DNA of 64,000 nt from Neorhizobium petrolearium (GCF_017873175.1 NZ_JAGGJW010000014.1:156588-220587), one strand, 5' to 3'. Positions 1-8,576 are shown, numbered from the stretch's first letter. A program made the numbers and translations. The notes: generated by a model not told the origin, from the sequence alone.

Positions 1-219
1 GCGGGTTTCGGTGAAGGGGCCGTCCATAACGATCCGGCTCACGCCGTCGAATGCGACCCGTTTGCCGGCCGAGGACGGTTTGAGACCTTCGCCAGCAAGC
101 ATGATGCCCGCGGCAATTAGTTCCTCGTTATACTTCCCCATAGCCTCCAGGAGTTCGGTCGAAGGCAGGATCCCTGCCTCGCTGTCCTTGGTAGCCCTGA
201 CTATAACCATAACGCGCAT
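1..219 (-). CDS. YciI-like (DGPF-domain) protein, partial
   Basis: The reading frame runs off the left edge, so only the first 73 residues are visible. They read MRVMVIVRATKDSEAG, then a helix containing GKYNEELIAAGIMLAGEGLKPS and end at DGPFTET. This matches the YciI/DGPF family of small proteins seen in many proteobacteria, whose biochemical role is mostly unknown. The ATG at 217-219 is preceded by a GGAGAG ribosome site. The next gene lies about 110 bases away on the same strand with no clear terminator between them. Family assignment is confident; function is not known. Confidence 0.8.
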   Translation of the reverse strand, partial: MRVMVIVRATKDSEAGILPSTELLEAMGKYNEELIAAGIMLAGEGLKPSSAGKRVAFDGVSRIVMDGPFTETR

Positions 220-333
220 CGTCTTCTCTCCTGTCGGTACGGAAGCCTTCATCGACTTCTGTACCGATGACGAACGAAGTGAGGCGGGGCAGACATTCCT
301 GCCACGATTTTTTTCCGAAACGGTGCTTTTCCG

Positions 334-1461
334 TCAGTAGATCACGACGCTGCGGATGGATTCTCCGCCATGCATCAGCTCAAAACCCTTGTTGATGTCT
401 TCGAGCGGCATGGTGTGGGTGATCATCGGATCGATCTCGATCTTGCCTTCCATGTACCAGTCGACGATCTTCGGCACGTCGGTGCGGCCGCGCGCACCAC
501 CAAAGGCGGTTCCCATCCAGGTACGGCCCGTGACAAGCTGGAACGGACGGGTGGAGATTTCCTGGCCGGCGCCGGCAACCCCGATCACGACCGACTTGCC
601 CCAGCCGCGATGCGAGGCTTCCAGCGCCTGGCGCATCACCCTGGTATTGCCGGTGCAGTCGAACGTATAGTCGGCACCACCGATCTGGTCCGCGCCGCGC
701 TTCGTCATGTTGACGAGGTAAGGCACGATATCGTCGCCGACCTCCTTCGGATTGACGAAATGGGTCATGCCGAAACGTTCGCCCCAGACCTTCTTGTCGT
801 TGTTCAGGTCAACGCCGATAATCATGTCGGCGCCGGCAAGGCGAAGCCCCTGGATGACGTTCAAGCCGATGCCGCCGAGGCCGAAGACGATCGCGGTCGA
901 TCCGATCTCGACCTTGGCCGTATTGATGACCGCGCCGATGCCGGTCGTGACGCCGCAACCGATATAGCAGATCTTGTCGAAGGGAGCGTCGGGATTGACC
1001 TTGGCGACAGCGATCTCCGGCAGGACTGTGTAGTTCGCGAAGGTCGAACAACCCATATAATGATGGATCTTGTCCTTGCCGATCGAGAAACGCGACGTGC
1101 CGTCCGGCATGACACCCTGGCCCTGGGTGGAGCGGATCGCGGTGCAGAGATTCGTCTTCCGTGACAGGCAGGAGGGGCATTCGCGGCATTCCGGCGTGTA
1201 GAGCGGAATGACGTGATCGCCCTTTTTCACCGACGTGACGCCGGGACCGACATCGACAACGATGCCGGCGCCCTCATGACCAAGGATGGCCGGGAAGAGA
1301 CCTTCCGGATCGGCACCGGAGAGCGTGAAGTCGTCGGTGTGGCAGATGCCGGTCGCCTTGACCTCCACCAGCACCTCGCCGGCCTTCGGGCCTTCGAGCT
1401 TAACGGTCATCACTTCGAGCGGTTTTCCAGCCTGGACGGCAACGGCGGCACGGACATCCAT
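334..1461 (-). CDS. frmA: S-(hydroxymethyl)glutathione dehydrogenase (class III alcohol dehydrogenase)
   Basis: This enzyme oxidises the spontaneous formaldehyde-glutathione adduct with NAD+, detoxifying formaldehyde in the cytoplasm. The 375-residue product matches the usual family length. It shows catalytic zinc ligands Cys40 (GICHTDD) and the following GHEGAG histidine, the structural-zinc cluster CRECPSCLSRKTNLC, and the Rossmann motif GLGGIGL. The longer in-frame extension to 1527 is unlikely: the ATG at 1459-1461 has a GGGAGAG ribosome site and gives the normal family N-terminus. It lacks the formaldehyde-activating or esterase partner sometimes found beside it. Confidence in function is high. 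Confidence 0.96.
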   Translation of the reverse strand: MDVRAAVAVQAGKPLEVMTVKLEGPKAGEVLVEVKATGICHTDDFTLSGADPEGLFPAILGHEGAGIVVDVGPGVTSVKKGDHVIPLYTPECRECPSCLSRKTNLCTAIRSTQGQGVMPDGTSRFSIGKDKIHHYMGCSTFANYTVLPEIAVAKVNPDAPFDKICYIGCGVTTGIGAVINTAKVEIGSTAIVFGLGGIGLNVIQGLRLAGADMIIGVDLNNDKKVWGERFGMTHFVNPKEVGDDIVPYLVNMTKRGADQIGGADYTFDCTGNTRVMRQALEASHRGWGKSVVIGVAGAGQEISTRPFQLVTGRTWMGTAFGGARGRTDVPKIVDWYMEGKIEIDPMITHTMPLEDINKGFELMHGGESIRSVVIY

Positions 1462-1566
1462 CTTGTCTCTCCCTTGGTACTTTTCGAATCCGGGCGGACC
1501 TTCGCACGGGGAGGTGCTGTGGCTCAAGCCGTAAGGAACCGCCCTCGGTCGTAATTGGTGACGGTA

Positions 1567-2184
1567 CTAGAACTCAATCAGCGGCACATGCGCTGCTGCA
1601 TTTTTCGGCATCAGGCCCACAAGGCGCGGATCGTCGATGACTTCGACCATGAAGGCATAGGGCCGGAAGCCGGAACGCTGGTAGAATTCTACCGCAGAGG
1701 GATGATCGAAAGTGCAGGTATGCACCCAGAAGCGACGAATGGGACGTGACCAGGCGATTTCGATTGCACGATCCATCAGGAAGCGGCCGGCACCCTTGCC
1801 GATGGCGTCCGCGACGAGTCCGAAGAAGGTCAGTTCACATTCGCTTTCTTCGCGGAAATCCAGTTCCAGCAAGCCGATGGCGCGATCGCCGTCCATCAGC
1901 CTGAAGACTTCGACTTGCGGATCCCTCAGGATGGCAGCAAGTTTGTCATCGGCCATGACGAGGCGGGAAACCCACATCCAATCCTCGCCGACCGCGCTGA
2001 AGAGCGCACGGTAAGCCTCTATCTCGGGAGATAGCCAGCGCTTGAGGACAAGCGCTGCATCAGTCTCAGGTGCGGCTTTTGCAGGGGGCCGCGCAAACAT
2101 TTCGAGTCGTGTCTCGACATTTGCGAGCTTGCCGGGCGGGACGGCGGAATAGCCGGAAGGAAGCGGAGGATTTTCGGTCTTCAT
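1567..2184 (-). CDS. GNAT-family N-acetyltransferase
   Basis: A 205-residue protein whose C-terminal two thirds form a GNAT fold. The acetyl-CoA binding region is seen in GLVADAIGKGAGRFLMDRAIEIAW, a variant of the RxxGxG/A loop, followed by FWVHTCTFDHPSAVEFYQRSGF, the classical beta-6/alpha-4 segment. Substrate is unknown. The first 60 residues are poorly conserved in type and may be an extra recognition region. The ATG at 2182-2184 follows an AAAGGCGG site. It is separated from the formaldehyde dehydrogenase by about 105 bases, and nothing in context narrows the substrate. Confidence 0.85.
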   Translation of the reverse strand: MKTENPPLPSGYSAVPPGKLANVETRLEMFARPPAKAAPETDAALVLKRWLSPEIEAYRALFSAVGEDWMWVSRLVMADDKLAAILRDPQVEVFRLMDGDRAIGLLELDFREESECELTFFGLVADAIGKGAGRFLMDRAIEIAWSRPIRRFWVHTCTFDHPSAVEFYQRSGFRPYAFMVEVIDDPRLVGLMPKNAAAHVPLIEF

Positions 2185-2273
2185 GCCGCCTTTGGAGCCA
2201 GTTCACGCTCGAATGTCAATGGCACGGCTGCGGCGCGACAATCGACCGGCCGAAAGGCAAGCCCAGGACGGTT

Positions 2274-2984
2274 TTATGCGGCAACGTGTTCGTCCAGAAG
2301 ATGCCGGTCATCGATTGCCAGCCACCGCTTCGCGCGCAGCATCTCCTTCGGCCTTTCGACCATCACAACCGCCGCCATCATCTCGCGCCAGGCGGGATGG
2401 TGATCGGAGGGGGCGGCAAGGCGATCGATTTCGCGCAGCACCAGTGCTTCAAGTGGCGAAAGCACCAGCCGGCCGCGTTCCAGGGCACCGCGCAGAACGC
2501 GCCAGATATGGGCAAGGTCGTAAGCCGAGACGCCCTCAGCAGCAGGACGGCCTGCGTGATAAGCGCCGCGGGGATCCGGACAGAGGGCCAGGCGGACCTG
2601 ATCGAGCACGAAGGCGGAAAGGCTTTCCGGCACTTCGGATGCAACTTCCATCGTGTGCAGCAGGAGTTCCAGTTCGAGAGCGGAATGGATGGCGCCGTCA
2701 GTGGTGATCGTGCGCATCAGCCAACCCGCCTTGCCATCATCGATGACACCCTCTGGCGTACTTCCGTAGACGAGGAACATCGTCAGGCTCTCGATGAAGT
2801 AGGCGGTCCATTCAGGACCTGACTCGGGACAAGCCTCGTTCAGCGCAAAAAGCGCAAGCGCGTCATCGGAAGAGCGGATGCCATCTGGAAACGCGTATTT
2901 GCGCAGCATCAAAACATCATCGGCCACGATCCGACCCTTCCCGGCGATGACGCATGCCGGAAAAGAAAAGCGGAACCCGCTCAT
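2274..2984 (-). CDS. Conserved hypothetical protein, 236 aa
   Basis: I do not recognise a named family. The protein is soluble, mostly helical, without signal peptide or membrane segments. It begins MSGFRFSFPACVIAGKGRI and carries a long middle helix rich in Leu and Glu (SALELELLLHTMEVASEVPE). The ATG at 2982-2984 has a strong GGGGAGAG site and codon use matches the neighbours, so it is very likely a real gene. It lies 89 bases downstream of the acetyltransferase start on the same strand, so the two could be cotranscribed. No function is proposed. Confidence 0.75.
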   Translation of the reverse strand: MSGFRFSFPACVIAGKGRIVADDVLMLRKYAFPDGIRSSDDALALFALNEACPESGPEWTAYFIESLTMFLVYGSTPEGVIDDGKAGWLMRTITTDGAIHSALELELLLHTMEVASEVPESLSAFVLDQVRLALCPDPRGAYHAGRPAAEGVSAYDLAHIWRVLRGALERGRLVLSPLEALVLREIDRLAAPSDHHPAWREMMAAVVMVERPKEMLRAKRWLAIDDRHLLDEHVAA

Positions 2985-3084
2985 CTTTCTCTCCCCGTTT
3001 CATCATGAAACTGCATGTGGAGCATACGGAAAAGAAGTTGAGAGTGCTGAAAGGAGCGGAGTTAACTGACGTTCAAGGAAACCG

Positions 3085-4005
3085 TTAAAGGGCCTCGACC
3101 TGTTTCGATTTGAGCCGTTCCCGCCAGATGATGAAGAGGCCGGAGGCGACGATGATCGCGATTCCGAGCCATTTGGAGGCCGTCGGAAAGTCGCCGAAAA
3201 GGGCATATCCCAACACCGTTGCGGAGATGATCTCGAAATACTGGAAGGGTGCGAGCAGCGAAAGCGGCGCCAGGCGGAAGGCGCGAACGACCAGCAGGTG
3301 CATGTAACCGGAGATCGAACCGAGCAGTATCAGCAGAAAAAGACCGAGCCAGGAGCCGGGAAGGGAGGGGGCGAAATCCGCCTCTCCCATACGATCGCCC
3401 AGGCCGAGCGCTGCCGCCATGAAGAGCGTACCGCCGACGCCCGCCATGGTCTGCATGACAAGCGGCGAATCGGCTTCGCCGATCGCCCGGTTCAGGAAGA
3501 GGTAAAGCGTATAGAGAAAGGCACAGATCACCGGCAGAAGCGCCGTCCAGCCGAAGATCGCATAGCTCGGCTGGATGACGATCATGGCGCCGCCGAAACC
3601 GACGACGATTGCCAGCCAGCGCCGCCAGCCGACCTTTTCTCCCAAAAAGATCGCCGACATCATGGTGAGCATGAAAGGCTCGACGAAATAGATGGCGAAG
3701 ACGTCGGCGAGCGGCATGTATTTGACCGCGACGAAGAACATGAGGCTCGCCGCCGCATGCAGGACGCCGCGGAAGAGATTCATCCAGGGGCGCCTCGCCC
3801 TGAAGACGGCCGTACTGGTGAAGAGGACCAGCGGCAGGATGCAGACGAGTTGGAAAAAGAATCGGTAGAACGTCACCTGGCCGGGCGACATGGCCTCGAA
3901 CGTCGCCATGTATTTGGCGATTGCGTCCATCGTCGGCAGGATGACCATGCAGGTGGCCATGATGGCCATGCCCTTCAAGGGATTTTCGGATGTGGACGGG
4001 GGCAT
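3085..4005 (-). CDS. EamA/DMT-family transporter
   Basis: A 306-residue integral membrane protein with about ten hydrophobic helices arranged as two EamA repeats of five, the usual architecture of drug/metabolite exporters such as RhaT and YdcZ-like proteins. The first helix holds MAIMATCMVILPTMDAIAKYMA and the second repeat opens near WTALLPVICAFLYTLYLFLNRA. It probably exports a small metabolite; the substrate cannot be told. The C-terminus is basic (WRERLKSKQVEAL), as expected for a cytoplasmic tail. The ATG at 4003-4005 has only a weak ribosome site, so a start at an internal methionine is possible. Confidence 0.9.
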   Translation of the reverse strand: MPPSTSENPLKGMAIMATCMVILPTMDAIAKYMATFEAMSPGQVTFYRFFFQLVCILPLVLFTSTAVFRARRPWMNLFRGVLHAAASLMFFVAVKYMPLADVFAIYFVEPFMLTMMSAIFLGEKVGWRRWLAIVVGFGGAMIVIQPSYAIFGWTALLPVICAFLYTLYLFLNRAIGEADSPLVMQTMAGVGGTLFMAAALGLGDRMGEADFAPSLPGSWLGLFLLILLGSISGYMHLLVVRAFRLAPLSLLAPFQYFEIISATVLGYALFGDFPTASKWLGIAIIVASGLFIIWRERLKSKQVEAL

Positions 4006-4098
4006 GCCGGCGCTTTCGAAGAACAGTCTTCTTCAAATCACAGCGGGTGACGATCTTCAAGCGGCTGATACATAGGGCGAACGACAGGCCCGGACAGC

Positions 4099-4121
4099 AA
4101 AAAACCCGCCGAAGCGGGTTT
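4099..4121 (-). terminator. Rho-independent terminator after tRNA-Leu
   Basis: On the minus strand a GC stem (AACCCGC with GCGGGTT, loop TTCG-like) is followed directly by a run of six T. It begins two bases beyond the CCA end of tRNA-Leu, so it should end that transcript. Confidence 0.85.
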
Positions 4122-4123
4122 GT

Positions 4124-4208
4124 TGGTGCGGTCGAGAAGACTCGAACTTCCACGGGTTGCCCCACAGCGACCTCAACGCTGCGCGTCTACCAATTCCGCC
4201 ACGACCGC
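4124..4208 (-). tRNA. tRNA-Leu (anticodon GAG)
   Basis: An 85-nt tRNA with encoded CCA. The acceptor stem is GCGGTCG paired with CGACCGC, discriminator A. The anticodon stem CAGCG/CGCTG encloses the loop TTGAGGT, giving anticodon GAG, which reads CTC leucine codons. The long variable arm (TGGGG..CCCGTGG region) is that of a class II tRNA, as expected for leucine. A terminator follows immediately. Confidence 0.95.
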
Positions 4209-4385
4209 ATCGTGGTAGGTGCCGACTTGCGCCGGCGGGGCAGCATGTAGCAAAACGATTTCGCGGGCACAAGTGTGCCGTGACAGATTTTTGAAGGATA
4301 AAAATCGGCAGTCGAAATGCCTATATGGAAGCGGCCGGAAAACCGGCCCTTGCCGCCTCCCGTCGTTTTTGCCAGAAGACCTTCC

Positions 4386-5105
4386 ATGCTGACACGCACC
4401 GACCTCGATCTTTCCATGCTGCCGAAGCCCGGTTCTCCTCCCGTACGCTGGCGGATTTCCGATGGGCTCGTGCCTTATCAGGAGGCGGTGGCCGAAATGG
4501 AGCAGGAGGTAGCCGCGATCGCCGACGGGCGCGCAGACGAACTCGTCTGGCTGCTCGAACATCCACCGCTCTACACCGCCGGCACCAGCGCCAATTCCGC
4601 CGATCTCATCGAGCCCGACCGATTCCCGGTGTTTTCCACAGGCCGCGGCGGCGAATATACCTATCATGGCCCAGGCCAGCGGGTCGCTTATGTGATGCTC
4701 GACCTCAAGCGCCGGCGACAGGACGTGCGCGCCTATGTAGCGGCGCTGGAAGAGCTGGTGATCCGCACGCTCGACATGATGAATGTGCGCGGCGAGCGGC
4801 GCGAGGACCGCGTAGGCGTTTGGATACGCCGGCCGGAAAAACCGCGCCTGCCAGACGGCTCTATGACCGAGGACAAGGTCGCCGCGCTCGGCATCCGACT
4901 GCGCCGCTGGGTGAGCTTCCACGGCCTGTCCCTCAATGTCGATCCGGACCTTTCGCACTTCTCCGGCATCGTGCCCTGCGGGATCAGCGCCTATGGTGTC
5001 ACGAGCCTCGTCGATCTCGGCCTGCCGGTGATGATGGCCGATGTCGACATGAGGCTGCGCGAGGCGTTTGGGGAAATCTTCGGGCAGACGATTTCGGAGC
5101 CGTAA
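4386..5105 (+). CDS. lipB: Octanoyltransferase (lipoyl(octanoyl)-ACP:protein transferase)
   Basis: LipB moves octanoyl groups from acyl carrier protein to the lipoyl domains of pyruvate and 2-oxoglutarate dehydrogenases and the glycine cleavage H protein. The 239-residue product has the hallmark RGGEYTYHGPGQ, the ALGIRLRRWVSFHGLSLNV segment with its key lysine just upstream (TEDKVAALG), and the catalytic-cysteine block GIVPCGI. I start it at the ATG at 4386; the in-frame ATG at 4317 would add 23 Pro/Arg-rich residues atypical of the family. It lies 11 bases before the OsmC gene, suggesting cotranscription. Confidence 0.95.
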   Translation: MLTRTDLDLSMLPKPGSPPVRWRISDGLVPYQEAVAEMEQEVAAIADGRADELVWLLEHPPLYTAGTSANSADLIEPDRFPVFSTGRGGEYTYHGPGQRVAYVMLDLKRRRQDVRAYVAALEELVIRTLDMMNVRGERREDRVGVWIRRPEKPRLPDGSMTEDKVAALGIRLRRWVSFHGLSLNVDPDLSHFSGIVPCGISAYGVTSLVDLGLPVMMADVDMRLREAFGEIFGQTISEP

Positions 5106-5115
5106 GGAGAAGGCA

Positions 5116-5538
5116 ATGGTGGAGCTGAAAGTGAAGGCCCGCCCGATCGGCGCGACAGCGGTGCTCGGGCGCATCGGTCACCCGCAGGTGACAAGCGAGA
5201 CGAACGGCCAGGTGGAGGTCGTGACGGGCGCTTCGGAACCAGGCTTCAATCCGCTCGACCTGATGTTCTCCTCGCTTGCCGCCTGCCTCGTGCTCAGCGG
5301 CCGGATCGCGGCAAGCAAGCTCGGCGTTCTCGACAAGCTTGCAGAGGTGAGGGCGCATGTGACCGGCGAAAAGGCCCATGAAGGTCCTTCACGGATTACC
5401 CGCTTCATCGTGAGCTTCCGTGTCGAAGGGGATTTTACTGTGGAGCAGAAGGCCGAGATCATCCACATGGCCGAAGAAATCTGCACCGTCAGCAACACGC
5501 TGAAAGGCTCGCCCGAGTTTTCCGTCGAGATCGGTTAG
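5116..5538 (+). CDS. OsmC-family protein
   Basis: A 140-residue OsmC/Ohr-like protein. Members reduce organic hydroperoxides with a cysteine pair, or are of unknown role. Visible blocks are FNPLDLMFSSLAACLVLSGRIAA, where the first family cysteine (Cys in LAACL) sits, and HMAEEICTVSNTLK, which carries the second. Both redox cysteines are therefore present. The ATG at 5116-5118 has a strong AAGGAGA site 11 bases after lipB. Its stop codon overlaps the stop of the convergent BON gene by four bases (5535-5538). Confidence 0.9.
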   Translation: MVELKVKARPIGATAVLGRIGHPQVTSETNGQVEVVTGASEPGFNPLDLMFSSLAACLVLSGRIAASKLGVLDKLAEVRAHVTGEKAHEGPSRITRFIVSFRVEGDFTVEQKAEIIHMAEEICTVSNTLKGSPEFSVEIG

Positions 5539-6032
5539 TCTTCATCGGGAATGCGGCTGTCGACGCCCTCGAGCCGGAGATTATTGACGACGTGACGGAC
5601 GCCGGAAACGCCCTGTGCCGTAAGAACGATCCTGCGGGAGGTCGCTGCATCGTCAACCACGCCTTCCAGCGTCACCCGGCCCTCATCGACATGCACGTCG
5701 ATCGAGTCCATATCGATCAGGTCGAGATTTTCGATCGCGTCCGTTACGCGCTCCTCCATATCATCCGCATCTTCAAGGCCTTCGGTGCCAGGATGGATGC
5801 TGTCGACGACACGCTCCTCCAGACCGTCGAAATCCGCCTCGTCGACACGATAGCCGCGATTCTGCTCGGTATCGAAATTGGCAGCCGGTTGGCCATAGGC
5901 GGCATTGTCGATCGGCCGGCCATCTGCGCCGGGGTCATCGTCATAGGGCCAGCCCTCGTCGATATTTCGGTCGTCGTAGTCGCGAAAATCTTCTTCGCGG
6001 GAAATGTCGTCGGCCTTTTTCTTGCCCGGCAT
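5535..6032 (-). CDS. BON-domain protein, acidic N-terminus
   Basis: A 165-residue protein. Residues 1-90 are very acidic and low in complexity (repeated DDD, DYDDRNIDEGWPYDDD), with a lysine-rich start MPGKKK. Residues about 95-160 form a BON domain (ERVTDAIENLDLIDMDSIDV, then GRVTLEGVVDDAATSRRI and VSGVRHVVNNL). BON domains bind lipid or membrane surfaces and occur in OsmY and in mechanosensitive channels. No signal peptide is seen, so it should be cytoplasmic. The start at 6032 has an AGGAG site; the longer frame to 6101 has no such support. It sits 65 bases after another BON gene. Confidence 0.85.
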   Translation of the reverse strand: MPGKKKADDISREEDFRDYDDRNIDEGWPYDDDPGADGRPIDNAAYGQPAANFDTEQNRGYRVDEADFDGLEERVVDSIHPGTEGLEDADDMEERVTDAIENLDLIDMDSIDVHVDEGRVTLEGVVDDAATSRRIVLTAQGVSGVRHVVNNLRLEGVDSRIPDED

Positions 6033-6097
6033 GGTCGTCTCCTGTCGCCTTCGATCCCGGACCCGGCGCACTGCCTGGTACGCCGGACAGTATAGCA

Positions 6098-6355
6098 TCA
6101 ATGACGCCCTGACGCGCCATCCTTGTTGCCCGTGAGCGTCAGATGGCTTTCGACATCGTGGACGCCATCCACGGTTCTCACGCCCAGCACCGCCTTGCGT
6201 GCTGAGAACACGGTATCGACGGAACCCTCCAGGATCACCCGTGTTCCTTCGACATGCGGCTCGATCATGGACGCGTCGACATCAGGAAGATTTGCCAGCC
6301 TTTGGGAGATTTGTCGTTCCAGTTCGGCTGCTGTCTTGTCTGCAGTTGGATTCAT
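6098..6355 (-). CDS. Small BON-domain protein
   Basis: An 85-residue protein that is essentially a single BON domain: ELERQISQRLANLPDVDASM, then GTRVILEGSVDTVFSARKAV and VDGVHDVESHLTL. It is cytoplasmic by prediction (no signal peptide). The ATG at 6353-6355 is preceded by AGGAG at good spacing. It lies directly upstream of the larger acidic BON gene on the same strand, so the two are likely one transcription unit arising from duplication. Confidence 0.85.
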   Translation of the reverse strand: MNPTADKTAAELERQISQRLANLPDVDASMIEPHVEGTRVILEGSVDTVFSARKAVLGVRTVDGVHDVESHLTLTGNKDGASGRH

Positions 6356-6420
6356 GGCCGTAGCTCCTGCTTGCTGCGACCGGAAAACGAATGGACGCGA
6401 TTTTGGTTCGCCTCGATGGG

Positions 6421-6912
6421 TTATTTTCCTTTGCCCCACTTGCGGATCAGACGGTCCCGCTTCAGGCGAGAAAGCCGCTTCAGCCAGAAGATGCCGCCGA
6501 GCTGGTCGATCTCGTGCTGCATGCAGACGGCGTAGAAGCCTTCGGCTTCCTCTTCGTGGAAGGCCCCGTCGATATCCTGATAGCGGAAACGGATTTTACG
6601 CGGGCGTTCGATCTCGTCGGTGACGCCGGGCATGGAGACGCTGCCTTCCATGTGTCGCATCGTCTCCTCCGAAAGAGCCAGGATCTCCGGATTGGCATAG
6701 AAGCGGGGGCCGATCTCCTTCGACAATTCCAGCACCACGAGGCGGGTGAAGATGCCGATGTGGGCGGCGGTGATTCCGACGCCAGGCGCCGCCCTCATCG
6801 TATCGAGAAGATCATGGGCGAGGGCTTTGAGATTTCCATCGAAGACACGGACCGGCTGGCAGGATCTGGCAAGGCCCGGATCGGGATATTTCAGGATCGG
6901 ACAAACGGCCAT
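6421..6912 (-). CDS. Peptide deformylase-like protein lacking metal ligands
   Basis: A 163-residue member of the peptide deformylase fold, with all three family motifs altered. Motif 1 (GxGxAAxQ) reads GVGITAAH, so Gln is His51. Motif 2 (EGCLS) reads EGSVS, so the metal-binding Cys is Ser91. Motif 3 (HExDH) reads HEIDQ: His133 and catalytic Glu134 remain, but the second metal histidine is Gln137. Two of three metal ligands are thus gone and ordinary deformylase activity is unlikely. Deformylase-like proteins of this kind are known in Rhizobiales. The ATG at 6910-6912 has a GGAAGTG site; the frame is also open to 7017. Confidence 0.85.
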   Translation of the reverse strand: MAVCPILKYPDPGLARSCQPVRVFDGNLKALAHDLLDTMRAAPGVGITAAHIGIFTRLVVLELSKEIGPRFYANPEILALSEETMRHMEGSVSMPGVTDEIERPRKIRFRYQDIDGAFHEEEAEGFYAVCMQHEIDQLGGIFWLKRLSRLKRDRLIRKWGKGK

Positions 6913-7098
6913 GTCTTCACTTCCTTCGAGCATCTTCCATGCGGTGCGTTGCAGTGCCGGCTGGACCCGCGCCGCCAATTGTTCTAGCAGGAAAACCGGT
7001 GGCACGAGCAATAGCATCGGATAGAGCTATCCGGTTGTTGACAATATGCTTTCAGCCGCCATTCTCCTTTTGTCGGATACGAGCAGCGAGGGCGGCAG

Positions 7099-8514
7099 AT
7101 GAGCGATATCGGCGAAGACGACCGCCTGCGCACAAATACCGACGAGGCCGGCGACGATATCTATTCCGAAGACGGTTCGATCCGCGCCGATTTCCTGGCG
7201 ATGGTGGGGGCGGCGATCGCAGACCGCGACGTGCTCTTCCTGCGGAGCCACGTCGCCCGCCTGCACGAATCGGAGCTCGGCGATCTTCTCGAAGCGATCC
7301 TGCCCGAACAGCGCCAGGCGCTGGTCAGGCTGCTTGGCAAGGACTTCGACCTCACCGCGCTGACCGAGGTGGACGAGGCGATCCGCCTCGAAATCGTCGA
7401 CCAGATGCCGAACGAGCAGATCGCGGCCGCGATCGGCGATCTCGATTCGGACGACGCCGTCTACATTCTCGAAGACCTCGACCACGCGGATCGGGAAGAG
7501 ATTCTTGCGCAGCTGCCGTTCACCGAAAGGGTGAGGCTCAGGCGGGCGCTCGATTATCCGGAACAATCGGCTGGCCGTCGCATGCAGACGGAATTCGTCG
7601 CCGTGCCGCCATTCTGGACCGTCGGCCAGACGATCGACTACATGCGCGATGAGGAGGACCTGCCGGAGAGTTTCACGCAGATCTTCGTCATCGATCCGAC
7701 ATTCAAGCTGCTCGGCGTCATCGATCTCGACAGGATTCTGCGCACCAAGCGTCAGATCAAGATCGAGACGATCATGCGCGAGACCAATCATCCGATTCCC
7801 GCCGACATGGACCAGGAGGAGGCGGCACAGATCTTTGAGCAGTATGACCTCTTGTCCGCCGCCGTCGTGGACGAGAACGGGCGGCTGGTCGGCGTGCTCA
7901 CCATCGACGACGTGGTGGACGTCATCCAGGAAGAGGCGGAAGAGGACATCATGCGCCTCTCGGGCGTCGGCGACGAAGAACTCTCCGACTCGGTCACCGA
8001 CACATCGCGCTCACGCGTGCCGTGGCTGCTCGTCAACCTCTTCACTGCCTTCATTTCGGCCTCGGTGATCTCTCTTTTCGAGGCGACGATCGAACAGGTC
8101 GTGGCGCTTGCGATCCTGATGCCGATCGTCGCCGGCATGGGGGGCAATGCCGGTTCGCAGACGATGACCGTCACCGTGCGGGCACTTGCCACCCGCAATC
8201 TCGACATCCACAACGCCTGGCGCGTCGCGCGACGGGAAGCGGGCGTCGGCCTCATCAACGGGATCGTCATCGGCTGCCTTGTCGGCACCGTGGCGGGCCT
8301 TTGGTTCCACAACGTACATATCGGCGGGCTTATCGCCACCGCCATGCTGATCAACATGTTCGCAGCCGCCATGGCAGGCATCATGATTCCGCTGGTCCTC
8401 GACCGGGCCGGCGCCGATCCGGCCGTGTCCTCGGCCGTCTTCGTCACCGCCATCACCGACACGACCGGTTTCTTCTCGTTCCTGGGACTGGCTACCCTCT
8501 GGCTGCTGAACTGA
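7099..8514 (+). CDS. mgtE: Magnesium transporter MgtE
   Basis: A 471-residue MgtE channel, which takes up Mg2+ and is gated by cytoplasmic magnesium. The N domain (about 30-150) contains the repeated helices LHESELGDLLEAILPEQRQALV. Two CBS domains follow (about 160-280, with VIDLDRILRTKRQ and VGVLTIDDVVDVIQEEAEED, the latter leading to the plug helix). Five membrane helices fill 305-471, including the pore segment IVAGMGGNAGSQTMT typical of the family. It starts divergently from the deformylase-like gene. No magnesium riboswitch was seen in the roughly 185 bases upstream. Confidence 0.95.
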   Translation: MSDIGEDDRLRTNTDEAGDDIYSEDGSIRADFLAMVGAAIADRDVLFLRSHVARLHESELGDLLEAILPEQRQALVRLLGKDFDLTALTEVDEAIRLEIVDQMPNEQIAAAIGDLDSDDAVYILEDLDHADREEILAQLPFTERVRLRRALDYPEQSAGRRMQTEFVAVPPFWTVGQTIDYMRDEEDLPESFTQIFVIDPTFKLLGVIDLDRILRTKRQIKIETIMRETNHPIPADMDQEEAAQIFEQYDLLSAAVVDENGRLVGVLTIDDVVDVIQEEAEEDIMRLSGVGDEELSDSVTDTSRSRVPWLLVNLFTAFISASVISLFEATIEQVVALAILMPIVAGMGGNAGSQTMTVTVRALATRNLDIHNAWRVARREAGVGLINGIVIGCLVGTVAGLWFHNVHIGGLIATAMLINMFAAAMAGIMIPLVLDRAGADPAVSSAVFVTAITDTTGFFSFLGLATLWLLN

Positions 8515-8519
8515 CCCAA

Positions 8520-8545
8520 AATTGACTGTTACGTAAAAGTCAATT
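8520..8545. promoter_or_regulatory. 26-bp palindromic operator upstream of MerR gene
   Basis: Arms AATTGACT (8520-8527) and AGTCAATT (8538-8545) are exact reverse complements. The inner TTACGTAA (8529-8536) is a palindrome with the same centre, so only one base pair (8528/8537) is mismatched. It begins six bases after the mgtE stop and ends 32 bases before the MerR start codon. MerR regulators bind such dyads in their own promoters, so autoregulation is inferred. Confidence 0.7.
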
Positions 8546-8576
8546 ATTTTGGGCGGAAGAGTAACAGGATACGGTT

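Noticed and set aside
4057..4272. Minus-strand frame with GGIGRRAALRSL-type peptide
   Set aside because: It is the translation of tRNA-Leu, another known artefact.
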